64,000 nt of DNA from assembly GCA_903938815.1 (NCBI GenBank), contig CAJAES010000072.1:1-64000 (forward strand), in the 5' to 3' direction. Shown here one piece after another: positions 9,700-20,062 of the stretch (within the stretch, counting starts at the first letter, position 1; every line of letters begins with the position of its first letter). Under the pieces are notes generated by a model. The model had not been told where the DNA came from. It ran no database searches and saw nothing but the letters and a program-made list of their open reading frames with translations. The position numbers were made by a program, and so were the translations under genes. Origin of the DNA: an uncultured beta proteobacterium. Lineage in GTDB: Bacteria; Pseudomonadota; Gammaproteobacteria; Burkholderiales; Burkholderiaceae_C.

Positions 9700-10743
9700 A
9701 TGACCCGTCGACCCCTGCTCCAGACCCTTGCCGCGCTGAGCCTCGCCACCTTGTCCATGGCGGCAACAGCGCAGCAACAGGTGTTGAACCTGTACTCGGC
9801 CCGCCACTACCAGACGGACGAAGCCCTGTACGAGGACTTCACGAAGTCCACCGGCATCAGGATCAACCGCATCGACGGTGACGATGCCGGCATCTATTCC
9901 CGCCTGAAGAGCGAGGGTGCGGCCAGCCCGGCCGACGTGGTGCTCATGGTCGATGCCGCCAGGCTGTGGCGCGCCGAAATCGACGGCCTTTTCCAGCCCG
10001 TCAGGAGCCCGGTTCTCGAAGCCCGGATTCCGGCCAACCTGCGTGGCAAGGACGACGGGCAGGGTTCCCAGTGGTTCGGCTTCTCCACACGCGCACGGAT
10101 CGTGGTCTACGACAAGGCGCGCATCCCGCGCGCCGAGGTGGATACCTACGAGAAACTCGCCTCGGCGGCCAACAAGGGCCGTCTGTGCACGCGCTCGGGT
10201 TCGCATCCGTACAACCTGTCGCTCTTCGGGTCGATGCTCGAGCACCTGGGCCCGCAGAAGACCGAGACCTGGCTCAAGGGCCTGGTGGATAACATGGCGC
10301 GCGCGCCCAAGGGTGGCGACACCGACCAGATCAAGGGTGTCGCCAGCGGCGAGTGCGGCGTTGCGATCACCAATTCGTACTATCTGGCCCGAATGATGCG
10401 CTCGGACAAACCCGAGGACCGCGCAACGATCGAAAAGGTCGGCGTGGTGTTTCCGAATCAGGGTGACCACGGCACGCACATCAATATTGCCGGTGGGGCG
10501 GTCGCCAAGTACGCGAAGAACCGCGCTGCGGCTGTGCGCTTCCTTGAATACCTTGCCAGCGATTCCGCGCAGAACTACTTCGCCAATGGCAACAACGAGT
10601 GGCCGGCCGTGGCCAAGTTGCGTGCTCAAAACCCTGCCCTGCAGGCTCTTGGCGATTTCAAGGCCGAATCGGTGCCCATTTCCGTGATCGGGATGAACCA
10701 GGTGAAGGTCCAGCAGATGCTGGACCGTGTCGGATACCGCTGA
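9700..10743 (+). CDS. Ferric-iron ABC transporter substrate-binding protein (FbpA/FutA type)
   Basis: 347-residue periplasmic iron-binding protein. A Sec-type signal peptide (MTRRPLLQTLAALSLATLSM...ATAQQ, cleavage after about residue 25) precedes the FbpA-family start VLNLYSARHYQTDEALYEDF. The tandem tyrosines of ITNSYYLARM (about residue 227) match the Tyr ligands that chelate Fe(III). The late part GGAVAKYAKNRAAAVRFLEY is typical of the family. No permease or ATPase gene adjoins it, so this is an orphan receptor that must use components encoded elsewhere. The upstream Fur-like site predicts induction by iron starvation. A weak CCCG/CGGG hairpin with TTTT at 10747-10763 may end the transcript. 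Confidence 0.92.
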   Translation: MTRRPLLQTLAALSLATLSMAATAQQQVLNLYSARHYQTDEALYEDFTKSTGIRINRIDGDDAGIYSRLKSEGAASPADVVLMVDAARLWRAEIDGLFQPVRSPVLEARIPANLRGKDDGQGSQWFGFSTRARIVVYDKARIPRAEVDTYEKLASAANKGRLCTRSGSHPYNLSLFGSMLEHLGPQKTETWLKGLVDNMARAPKGGDTDQIKGVASGECGVAITNSYYLARMMRSDKPEDRATIEKVGVVFPNQGDHGTHINIAGGAVAKYAKNRAAAVRFLEYLASDSAQNYFANGNNEWPAVAKLRAQNPALQALGDFKAESVPISVIGMNQVKVQQMLDRVGYR

Positions 10744-10829
10744 CCACCCGATTCCGGGGTTTTCATCTGTCATTTTCGAAGGGTTGGACTGATATATTCC
10801 GCACATCCCGTTTGCATGGAGATGCGCAT

Positions 10830-11141
10830 ATGTCGAACCTGACCGAACTGCTGGCCCAGAAGGCCGCCCTCGAACAACAGATCATGGACGCCCAGCGCGA
10901 GCAACGCGCGCAGGCGATCGCACAGGTTCGCACGCTGATGTCCGAATACGGCCTGACGCTGGCCGACCTGGGCAGCCGCGCCGCCGCCGCACCGCGCAAG
11001 GCGGGCGGAACCGGCGGCAAGGTCGCCGCGAAGTACCGGAACGCCACGACCGGCGACACCTGGTCGGGCCGCGGTCTGCAGCCCAACTGGCTGAAGGCCG
11101 CACTCGCGGGCGGTGCCAGCCTCGAGGACTTCAAGATCTGA
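10830..11141 (+). CDS. H-NS family nucleoid-associated protein
   Basis: 103-residue DNA-binding protein of the H-NS/MvaT-like group widespread in betaproteobacteria. A predicted coiled-coil oligomerisation region (about residues 1-45, ...LLAQKAALEQQIMDAQREQ) is joined by a flexible Ala/Lys/Gly linker to the C-terminal DNA-binding domain. That domain carries the hallmark TGDTWSGRGLQPNWLKAAL, including the AT-hook-like R-G-L-Q-P loop. GGAG at 10818-10821 is a good ribosome binding site for the ATG at 10830. The upstream 85 bp are notably AT-rich (ACTGATATATTCC), consistent with a promoter and possible autoregulation; no confident -35 was assigned. Confidence 0.92.
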   Translation: MSNLTELLAQKAALEQQIMDAQREQRAQAIAQVRTLMSEYGLTLADLGSRAAAAPRKAGGTGGKVAAKYRNATTGDTWSGRGLQPNWLKAALAGGASLEDFKI

Positions 11142-11236
11142 ACACGCTTCCGTCCCTCGACGCCAGGCGGCCCAGCCACCCGGACCCGGTTCTGCACCGG
11201 GGCTGGCTGGTCGTTGCCGCGCTCTGCCTTTTCGGA

Positions 11237-14167
11237 GTGGCGTTGCTGGACGCACAGATGTCCTTGCCGGCCCTGGCCCAGTTGCCGTGGCTGGCCTCGG
11301 GCATCGGCTTGGCCCTGGCCTTGCGCACGGGCCGGCTGGCATGGCCCGTCCTGGGTGCCGCCTGGCTCGGGTCTTCGCTCGCACTGGACGGCCCGCTGGC
11401 CGCCGCACTGTTGCAGGCAGCGGGCACCACGCTTGCCGTCATGGCGTGCGCCATGGTCCTGCGCCGGACGGGCGCCCGCGCGGACCTGGAACGGTCCCGG
11501 GACGGCCTGCTGCTGGCCATGGCCGTGGTGCTGGTCGGCGGGCCGCTTCTCGCGCTGGTCCAGGTCGGCGTCTCGAGCCTGCAGTCCCCGGATGCACGCC
11601 TGGCCCTGGCGCCAGCGCTTCTGGCCTGGCCGTGGCACGCCCTCGGTCTGCTGCTCGGGGCACTGCCGGCCATCGCCCTGACGCGCGCCACTCGCTGGTC
11701 GGTTCTTACCGGCGCGTACCGCGCGGTGGGCCTGGGCCTCGCGCTGTCCGCCGTCGCGGCCTCGGGGTTGTGGTTCGCGGGCCAGGACATCGGCGTCGCG
11801 GGAAGCGCCGCTGTCGCCTGGTGGCCGCACGTGCTGCTGGTGGCCCTGCTGCTGCGCGGCAGCCTGACCCTGCCCGCCGTGGCCATGTTCTTCATAGGCG
11901 CCATCGCCGCCCTCGGGACATCCCGCGGCCTCGGCCCGTTTGGTGCGCTGGCGCCTGCGCCGGCACTGGCCGCACTGTGCGGTTACCTGGGCTCTCTGCT
12001 GGCGCTGCTGCTGATTGCGCGCGCCGCCAGCCAGGAACTCCGCCTCAAGGAACGCCGTTCCAGCACGGCGCTCGGAGCCGCGCGGCTGGCGGTTGCCGAA
12101 TGGCATGCGCGCCGTCAGGGCGAAGTGCACCTGTCGCGCGATTGGCGCGCCCTCACCCGTCAACCCGAGATCGCCGACTGGACGCCCGAAGTCTGGCTCG
12201 CCGATGTCCACCCCGACGAACGACCGCGCCTGCAGGAGGCCCTGCACGAGGTGACATCGGGTGAGCGCGAGCAGTTGCAGCAGGAACTCCGTATCCAGAG
12301 CAAGGACGGTTGGCACTGGGTCGAGGTGAACGTGCAGGCGGGCGAGCACGATCAGGCGGGCAGGCCCTTGCGTCTGGTCGCCACCATGGCCGATGTCAGC
12401 GAACGCCACGAAGCGCAGGAGCGCCAGCGGCTGTCCGCCAGCCTCTTCGAGCACCTTCATGAAGGCCTGCTGATCGCCGACGCCGACCTGCGCGTACTGG
12501 ACGCCAACGCCGCGTACACCAGCATCCTCGGCGTCCCGCTGGCCGACCTCCTCGGCGCCGTGCCATCACTGCTTCGCCCGACACCCAACGACCCGCTCGC
12601 ACGCCAGCAGCGCGCCGCGATGTGGACCGGCCTGCGCAGTCAGGGCCGCTGGCGCGGTGAACTCATCGAGCGTCGCCGCGACGGCGAGATCTGCACGCTG
12701 CAAGCCACGATCTCGCAGGTGCACGGGCCCGAGGGCGACCTTCGCTACCACGTGCTCGCCATCTCCGACATCACCGAAGCCCGGATGCAGCGCGAGAAGC
12801 TGGAGCGGCAGGCGCACTTCGACGAACTGACACGCCTGCCCAACCGCGCCCGGCTGACCCAGTTGCTCGCCGACGCGATGCGGGCCGCCGACCGCGACGG
12901 TTACCTGCTGGCCGTCTGCTACCTCGACCTCGACCGCTTCAAACCCGTGAACGACCGCTACGGCCACGATGGCGGAGACCGGTTGCTGGTCGAACTCGCC
13001 GGCCGCCTGCGCGGCGCATTGCGCAGCCGGGACCTGTGGGCCGACGCAGCCGCACGGCTGGGTGGCGACGAATTCGTGCTGCTGCTGCGTGCCGGTACGC
13101 TGGAAGAAGCCCGGCTGGCGGTGGAGCGGGTGCTCAGGGTCGTGGCACAGCCGTACGTCATCGACACCGCGCATGAACCCGTGCAGATCACCGCCAGTGT
13201 GGGCGCGACGGTCTACCCGATCGACCGCAGCGACGCCGACACATTGCTGCGCCACGCCGACCATGCCATGTACGGCGCCAAGCAGTCGGGCCGAAACGGC
13301 TACCTGTTCTTCGACCCCGAACTGCGGCGCCGCACCGAAGAGCGCGTCATGGCGATCGGGCGGGTGCAGGAAGCGCTCGATCGCGACGAATTCATCCTCT
13401 TCTATCAACCCATCGTCGACATGCGCAGCGGCCGCGTTCTCGGCATGGAGGCGCTGCTGCGCTGGGAGCACCCGCAGCAGGGCATGATCGCGCCGCTGCA
13501 GTTCCTGCCGCTGATCGAGCACACCGGCCTGTCGGCCCGGATCGGCGACTGGGTCATCGGGCAGGCCCTCGACCACCTGTCCCAATGGCGGCGCAGCGGG
13601 CTCGACATCACCGTCAACGTGAATGTCTCGGCGCGCCACCTCCAGGAGCCCGACTTCGTCCAGCGGCTGTCGGAACTGCTGGCGCGCCACGCCGAGTCGC
13701 TGGCCGAATCGATCAAGCTCGAGGTCGTGGAATCGGCTGCGCACGCCGACCTGGAAGCGACCTCGGCCCTGCTGGCCCGCTGCCGCGCCCTGGGCGTGCG
13801 GTCGGCGCTCGACGACTTCGGCACCGGCTACTCCACATTGACCCACCTGCAGCGCCTGCCGGTGGACGTGCTGAAGATCGACCGCAGCTTCGTCAATCAC
13901 ATGCTCGACGACCCGCAGGACCGCGCGCTCGTCGAAGGGGTGATCGGCCTGGCGCGCACCTTCGGCTGCTCGGTCGTGGCCGAGGGCGTCGAGACACCCG
14001 CACAGGCGCGAATGCTCCTGGACCTGGGCTGTGACATCGGCCAGGGCACCGGCATCGGCTCGCCGATGCCGGCCAGCCTGGTGTCCGACTGGGTGCGGGG
14101 CTACGCGGGCATGTTCGCGCTGGCGCCGGCCAACCCGCCACGGGCCGCACAGGATACGGGCAGCTAG
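11237..14167 (+). CDS. Membrane-anchored GGDEF-EAL protein with PAS domains
   Basis: Predicted cyclic-di-GMP enzyme of about 976 residues. The N-terminal 270 residues hold 7-8 hydrophobic segments resembling a MASE1 sensor. Two PAS-like domains follow (about 290-400 and 405-515). The GGDEF domain (about 525-685) has an intact RLGGDEF motif, but its RxxD inhibitory site reads LWAD, so product inhibition is probably absent. The EAL domain (about 705-950) keeps EALLRW, the NVNVS segment, the DDFGTG loop, VLKIDRSF, AEGVET and the final GQG, so phosphodiesterase activity is plausible. The start is uncertain. The GTG at 11237 cuts into the first membrane helix, and the frame stays open to 11141 without ATG, GTG or TTG, so translation may begin at a CTG near 11138 or 11192. 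Confidence 0.9.
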   Translation: MALLDAQMSLPALAQLPWLASGIGLALALRTGRLAWPVLGAAWLGSSLALDGPLAAALLQAAGTTLAVMACAMVLRRTGARADLERSRDGLLLAMAVVLVGGPLLALVQVGVSSLQSPDARLALAPALLAWPWHALGLLLGALPAIALTRATRWSVLTGAYRAVGLGLALSAVAASGLWFAGQDIGVAGSAAVAWWPHVLLVALLLRGSLTLPAVAMFFIGAIAALGTSRGLGPFGALAPAPALAALCGYLGSLLALLLIARAASQELRLKERRSSTALGAARLAVAEWHARRQGEVHLSRDWRALTRQPEIADWTPEVWLADVHPDERPRLQEALHEVTSGEREQLQQELRIQSKDGWHWVEVNVQAGEHDQAGRPLRLVATMADVSERHEAQERQRLSASLFEHLHEGLLIADADLRVLDANAAYTSILGVPLADLLGAVPSLLRPTPNDPLARQQRAAMWTGLRSQGRWRGELIERRRDGEICTLQATISQVHGPEGDLRYHVLAISDITEARMQREKLERQAHFDELTRLPNRARLTQLLADAMRAADRDGYLLAVCYLDLDRFKPVNDRYGHDGGDRLLVELAGRLRGALRSRDLWADAAARLGGDEFVLLLRAGTLEEARLAVERVLRVVAQPYVIDTAHEPVQITASVGATVYPIDRSDADTLLRHADHAMYGAKQSGRNGYLFFDPELRRRTEERVMAIGRVQEALDRDEFILFYQPIVDMRSGRVLGMEALLRWEHPQQGMIAPLQFLPLIEHTGLSARIGDWVIGQALDHLSQWRRSGLDITVNVNVSARHLQEPDFVQRLSELLARHAESLAESIKLEVVESAAHADLEATSALLARCRALGVRSALDDFGTGYSTLTHLQRLPVDVLKIDRSFVNHMLDDPQDRALVEGVIGLARTFGCSVVAEGVETPAQARMLLDLGCDIGQGTGIGSPMPASLVSDWVRGYAGMFALAPANPPRAAQDTGS

Positions 14168-14177
14168 ACTCGGCAGG

Positions 14178-15896
14178 GTGATACCCGCCGGCTTCGTCCA
14201 GGACCTCCTCACCCGCGTCGACATCGTCGAGGTGGTGGGCCGCCACGTGGAGCTGAAGAAGGCCGGCATCAACCACAAGGGGTTGTGCCCCTTTCACGGC
14301 GAGAAGTCCCCCAGCTTCATCGTCAGCCCCTCGCGGCAGACGTACCACTGCTTCGGCTGCGGCGCGCACGGCGACGCGATCCGGTTCCTGGTCGAGCAAG
14401 GCGGGCTCACATTCCCGGATGCGGTTCGGGAACTGGCGCAGCAGGTGGGCCTGCAGGTGCCCGAGGACGACATCGACCCCGCCGAGCGTGAACGCGCTGC
14501 GCAGGCCAAGGCGCGACAGATGTCGCTGACCGATGTTCTCGAGAAGGCTTCGACCCACTACCGCACCCACCTCAAGGGCAACCCGCGGGCCATCGACTAC
14601 CTGAAGAAGCGCGGCCTGACCGGGCAGATCGCCGCCCGCTTCGGCCTGGGCTACGCCCCCGAGGGCTGGCGCAGCCTGGCCAGCGCGTTTGCGCGCTACG
14701 ACGATCCGTTGCTGGCCGAGGCCGGCCTCGTCATCACACAGGGCGACGAGGGGCCCGACCAGAAGCGCTATGACCGGTTCCGCGACCGCATCATGTTCCC
14801 GATCCGCTCCGTGAAGGGCGAGGTCATCGGCTTCGGCGGGCGCGTGCTGGACACCGGCGAGCCCAAGTACCTGAACTCGCCCGAGACCCCGGTCTTCAGC
14901 AAGGGCCGTGAGCTCTACGGCCTGTTCGAGGCACGCCAAGCCCTGCGCGAAAAGGGCTATGTGCTCGTGGTCGAAGGCTACATGGACGTGGTGGCGCTGG
15001 CGCAGTCCGGCCTCGCCAACGCGGTGGCCACGCTCGGAACCGCCTGCACTGCGGATCATGTGCAGAAGCTCTTCCGGTTCACCGACTCGGTCGTTTTCAG
15101 TTTCGACGGCGATGCCGCGGGCCGCCGCGCCGCCGGACGGGCACTGGAGGCCGCACTGCCCCACGCGACCGACCTGCGCACCGTCCGCTTCCTGTTCCTG
15201 CCGCCCGAGCACGACCCCGACTCCTTCGTGCGTGAACGCGGTGTGGCCGCCTTCGAGCAATGTGTCGCCGAGGCCGTGCCGCTGTCGCGGCAACTTATCG
15301 AGCACGCGGCAGAAGGGCTGGACATGAGCACCGCCGAAGGCCGGGCCAAGATGCTGGCGCTGGCCAAGCCCTGGTGGGAAGCCCTGCCCCAGGGTGCGCT
15401 GCGCGACCAGGTTCTGGTCGACCTGTCCGAGCGGGGGCGCATGGCCGGCGACGACCTCGCCACGCGATGGGGCCTGCGGCCGGCGGCCGGCGCGTCGGCG
15501 CCACGCCGAACGCGTGGCGCGCCGCCGCCGGCACGCAGAGCGTCGCGCCTGACGGCGGCCAAACCCTGGGATCAGGTCGCCCGCATCGTGCTCCAGCACT
15601 GCGAGCTCTGGCTTGGCCTCGACGCGGACCTGCACCACCGCCTGGCGGAGCTGCCGGGCTGGCACGGCGAACTCTTCGGCTGGATCGACCGACAGCTGAT
15701 GGAGCACGGCCCGCTGCCCTGGCCGGGCCTGCGGGATGCGCTCGCGGGCGAGGCATGGGGCGAGACGGTCAGGCAGCTGATGGACGATGCCATCGTGCTG
15801 CCCGACGCAACGCCCGAGGACCTTCAGGCCGCCATTTCGCAAGGCGATGCGGCCCAAAGACGCCATGAAGCGGATGCGGTCTTGGGTAGGCTTTGA
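14178..15896 (+). CDS. dnaG: DNA primase DnaG
   Basis: Synthesises RNA primers at the replication fork with the DnaB helicase. 572 residues, normal for the family. The N-terminal CHC2 zinc-binding domain is seen as CPFHGEKSPSF and HCFGCGAHGDA (about residues 37-70). The TOPRIM catalytic core has VLVVEGYMDV (about 260) and FSFDGDAAGRRA (about 305). The C-terminal 140 residues form the helicase-interaction region. GTG at 14178 is preferred because VIPAGFVQDLLTRVDIVEVV is the usual N-terminus; upstream codons read as non-coding extension. It lies 10 bp after the GGDEF-EAL gene and upstream of rpoD, the macromolecular synthesis order, but rpsU is not adjacent. Confidence 0.96.
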   Translation: MIPAGFVQDLLTRVDIVEVVGRHVELKKAGINHKGLCPFHGEKSPSFIVSPSRQTYHCFGCGAHGDAIRFLVEQGGLTFPDAVRELAQQVGLQVPEDDIDPAERERAAQAKARQMSLTDVLEKASTHYRTHLKGNPRAIDYLKKRGLTGQIAARFGLGYAPEGWRSLASAFARYDDPLLAEAGLVITQGDEGPDQKRYDRFRDRIMFPIRSVKGEVIGFGGRVLDTGEPKYLNSPETPVFSKGRELYGLFEARQALREKGYVLVVEGYMDVVALAQSGLANAVATLGTACTADHVQKLFRFTDSVVFSFDGDAAGRRAAGRALEAALPHATDLRTVRFLFLPPEHDPDSFVRERGVAAFEQCVAEAVPLSRQLIEHAAEGLDMSTAEGRAKMLALAKPWWEALPQGALRDQVLVDLSERGRMAGDDLATRWGLRPAAGASAPRRTRGAPPPARRASRLTAAKPWDQVARIVLQHCELWLGLDADLHHRLAELPGWHGELFGWIDRQLMEHGPLPWPGLRDALAGEAWGETVRQLMDDAIVLPDATPEDLQAAISQGDAAQRRHEADAVLGRL

Positions 15897-15921
15897 CGAA
15901 CCCGCTTGTTTCACCGACAAT
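15893..15921 (+). promoter_or_regulatory. Probable sigma-70 promoter of rpoD
   Basis: TTGACG (15893-15898), a 17-bp spacer and GACAAT (15916-15921) form a good housekeeping promoter that overlaps the dnaG stop codon. It would give a leader of about 210 nt before rpoD. No other strong element was recognised in the leader (15922-16138). It suggests that rpoD can be transcribed independently of dnaG. Confidence 0.5.
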
Positions 15922-16138
15922 TGAGGGTTTGTTGCAGCGGCAAGAGTGACAGCAGCACCTCCGGTCCAGGCCACCCGCGACACGGGTCCCATACAGGCCA
16001 TACCCCACCGCAAGGGCTGCACTTCCAGACGTCCACGCGAGCTTGCCCGCCCGACAGCGTCGCCCCACGCCGGAGCCCCTGAGCCCGGCGACCCGGCGGC
16101 GTGCCCGGGCGCTTCGTCCCCCATCATCGAGGAACCGC

Positions 16139-18415
<2,277 letters not shown>

Positions 18416-18428
18416 TTGGCCGGATACG

Positions 18429-18445
18429 GGCTGACGAAGTCAGCC
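18429..18445 (+). other. Small perfect hairpin between the rpoD-tail repeats
   Basis: GGCTGAC, loop GAA, GTCAGCC: 7 perfect base pairs. A second smaller stem, GCCTG/CAGGC, lies at 18470-18485. Both sit in the 61 bp separating the two 41-bp repeats and would be part of the rpoD 3' untranslated RNA. Confidence 0.6.
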
Positions 18446-18485
18446 GCAGCCGCAAGGCGGATGCACCGGGCCTGCGCCGTCAGGC

Positions 18486-18526
18486 ACAAGCTCCGGACGT
18501 ATCTGGACAATCTCTGATTGGCCGGA
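18486..18526 (+). repeat. 41-bp direct repeat, copy 2 (outside rpoD)
   Basis: Second perfect copy of the rpoD tail, wholly non-coding, between the rpoD stop and the terminator at 18560. Recombination between the two copies would delete 102 bp and leave rpoD intact. Confidence 0.95.
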
Positions 18527-18559
18527 AGCCGCAAGGCTTGATATTGGCTTGCTGACCCG

Positions 18560-18588
18560 AAGAAGGCCCGTCGTCGACGGGCCTTCTT
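18560..18588 (+). terminator. Strong intrinsic terminator after rpoD
   Basis: A 13-bp perfect stem (AAGAAGGCCCGTC / GACGGGCCTTCTT) with a 3-nt GTC loop, followed by GTTTCG. It is the clearest terminator on the plus strand in the window and ends the rpoD transcript about 145 nt after the stop. Confidence 0.88.
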
Positions 18589-18696
18589 GTTTCGGGCGAT
18601 ACACTTTGCAGTTCATGAAAATTCGCACATCCCCGCCGCCTTCCGTGCCCGACGAAACGATGCGTTCGGGTCGGCGCGTGGCGGCGCGGGCTTGAC

Positions 18697-19665
18697 ATGA
18701 CCCAGATTTCGGAACGTACCGTCCTGTTCGCCGATCTGCGAGGCAGCACCTCGTTGTTCGAGACCCTCGGCAACGCCGAAGCGACCTCCGTCGTCACGCA
18801 TTGCGTCAGCGCGCTCGGACGCGCCGTGACAGGGCATCAGGGCGTCGTCATCAAGACCCTCGGCGACGGGCTGATGGCACTGTTCGATCGTCCGCTGCAC
18901 GCGGTCCAGGCAGCGTCGCAGATGCATGATCTGCTCGACTCCATGGTGCTGCGGGGCCAGGAGCGCGGCGCGTCCGCCGGCCTGCGCGGGCTCAGGCTGC
19001 AGGTGGCCCTGGCGCGCGGTGAAATCGTCGAGATGAGCGGAGACGCCTTCGGAGATGCCGTCAACGTGGCAGCACGCCTGCTGGACCACGCGGGTGACAA
19101 CGAGACGCTCATCACGGTGGAAGTACTGCTGGGCCTGCCGCTCGACCAACGCACCCGCTACCGCAGCCTCGACCGCCTCGTGCTGCGCGGCCGTGCTGAA
19201 CCCGTGCAGGTGCACGTGCTCGGCGGCCGCCGCGGCAGCGACCAGGTCGTCACGCAATTCGGCGACATGGCGCCGCCGGTCAACGAGCCGGACGGTCTGC
19301 GTCTGGTGTGGCAGGAAAACGAGCGACTCTTCGCCAGCCAGCAATTGCCGCTGGTGGTGGGCCGCAGCCCGCAGGCATCCTTCTGTGTCGACGACACGCG
19401 CGTATCGCGCTCGCACTGCCGCCTCGATTGGCATGGCGGCAGCTTCCAGCTGACCGATCTCAGCTACAACGGAAGTTATGTCCGCTTTGCGGACGGCGAG
19501 ATCGTGAGCCTGCGCCGCGGCAGTTGCACGCTGCATGGCAGCGGCACCATCGGGCTCGGCGGTTCGCCCAACGACCCGGGTTCGGCCTGCGTCAGTTTCG
19601 AGGTCCTGCGGTTCGGCCGGGATCTGGTGCCCCCGAACGCCGACTGGCTGCCGACCCAGGCCTGA
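18697..19665 (+). CDS. Class III nucleotide cyclase domain fused to an FHA domain
   Basis: 322 residues, soluble, no signal peptide. The N-terminal adenylate/guanylate cyclase catalytic domain (about 1-180) has both metal-binding aspartates (Asp13 in FADLRGST, Asp57 in TLGDG), Lys53, and the GDAVNVAARL segment with Asn123 and Arg127, so catalysis looks possible. The C-terminal FHA domain (about 215-305) has VVGRSPQ, the RVSRSHCRL core and SYNGSYV, which in the family binds phosphothreonine. The combination suggests cyclic-nucleotide synthesis gated by a Ser/Thr-phosphorylated partner; no kinase gene is nearby. It lies 10 bp before a stand-alone receiver gene. The substrate (ATP or GTP) cannot be settled by eye. 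Confidence 0.88.
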   Translation: MTQISERTVLFADLRGSTSLFETLGNAEATSVVTHCVSALGRAVTGHQGVVIKTLGDGLMALFDRPLHAVQAASQMHDLLDSMVLRGQERGASAGLRGLRLQVALARGEIVEMSGDAFGDAVNVAARLLDHAGDNETLITVEVLLGLPLDQRTRYRSLDRLVLRGRAEPVQVHVLGGRRGSDQVVTQFGDMAPPVNEPDGLRLVWQENERLFASQQLPLVVGRSPQASFCVDDTRVSRSHCRLDWHGGSFQLTDLSYNGSYVRFADGEIVSLRRGSCTLHGSGTIGLGGSPNDPGSACVSFEVLRFGRDLVPPNADWLPTQA

Positions 19666-19675
19666 ACGGCAAGCG

Positions 19676-20062
19676 ATGCCATTCCACGTGCTCCATGTCG
19701 ACGACGATCGCGTCAACACCTTGCTGTTCGAACAAGTCTGCCTGCAGATCGACGGGTTGACCGTAGCATCCGCCGAGACTGGCGCCGAGGCCGAGGCACT
19801 GGCTGCGGAGTTCCCGCCCCATCTGCTGGTGATCGACCTGCATCTCCCCGACACCGATGGCTACGCGCTGCTCTCGCGCCTTCGGGCCGCGGCGGGCTCG
19901 AACGTGACTGCCGTGCTGTGCACCGCCGAAAACCGGGCTGACGTGGCGGATGCCGCAGCGTCAGCCGGCTACCAGATGATCTGGCCAAAACCCGTGGTGC
20001 TGGCCGATGTCCGGTCGGCCCTGCAACAGCTCTCGGCCAACGGGCCGGCCGCCACCCCATGA
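19676..20062 (+). CDS. Stand-alone response regulator receiver (CheY-like)
   Basis: 128 residues, a single receiver domain with no output domain. All phosphorylation residues are present: acidic pair Asp9/Asp10 (HVDDD), phosphoacceptor Asp54 (VIDLHLPDTDG), Thr83 and Lys105 (WPKPV). The ATG at 19676 is preferred because it starts directly at the first beta strand. It lies 10 bp after the cyclase-FHA gene, and its stop overlaps the hemH start by 4 bp (ATGA), so the three are probably co-transcribed. The cognate kinase is not in the vicinity. It resembles the receivers often found beside hybrid sensor proteins. Confidence 0.87.
   Translation: MPFHVLHVDDDRVNTLLFEQVCLQIDGLTVASAETGAEAEALAAEFPPHLLVIDLHLPDTDGYALLSRLRAAAGSNVTAVLCTAENRADVADAAASAGYQMIWPKPVVLADVRSALQQLSANGPAATP

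Noticed and set aside
18416..18696. Possible insertion sequence or mobile remnant after rpoD
   Set aside because: The 41-bp copies are direct repeats of rpoD's own end, with no transposase, terminal inverted repeats or target duplication. A local tandem duplication explains them.
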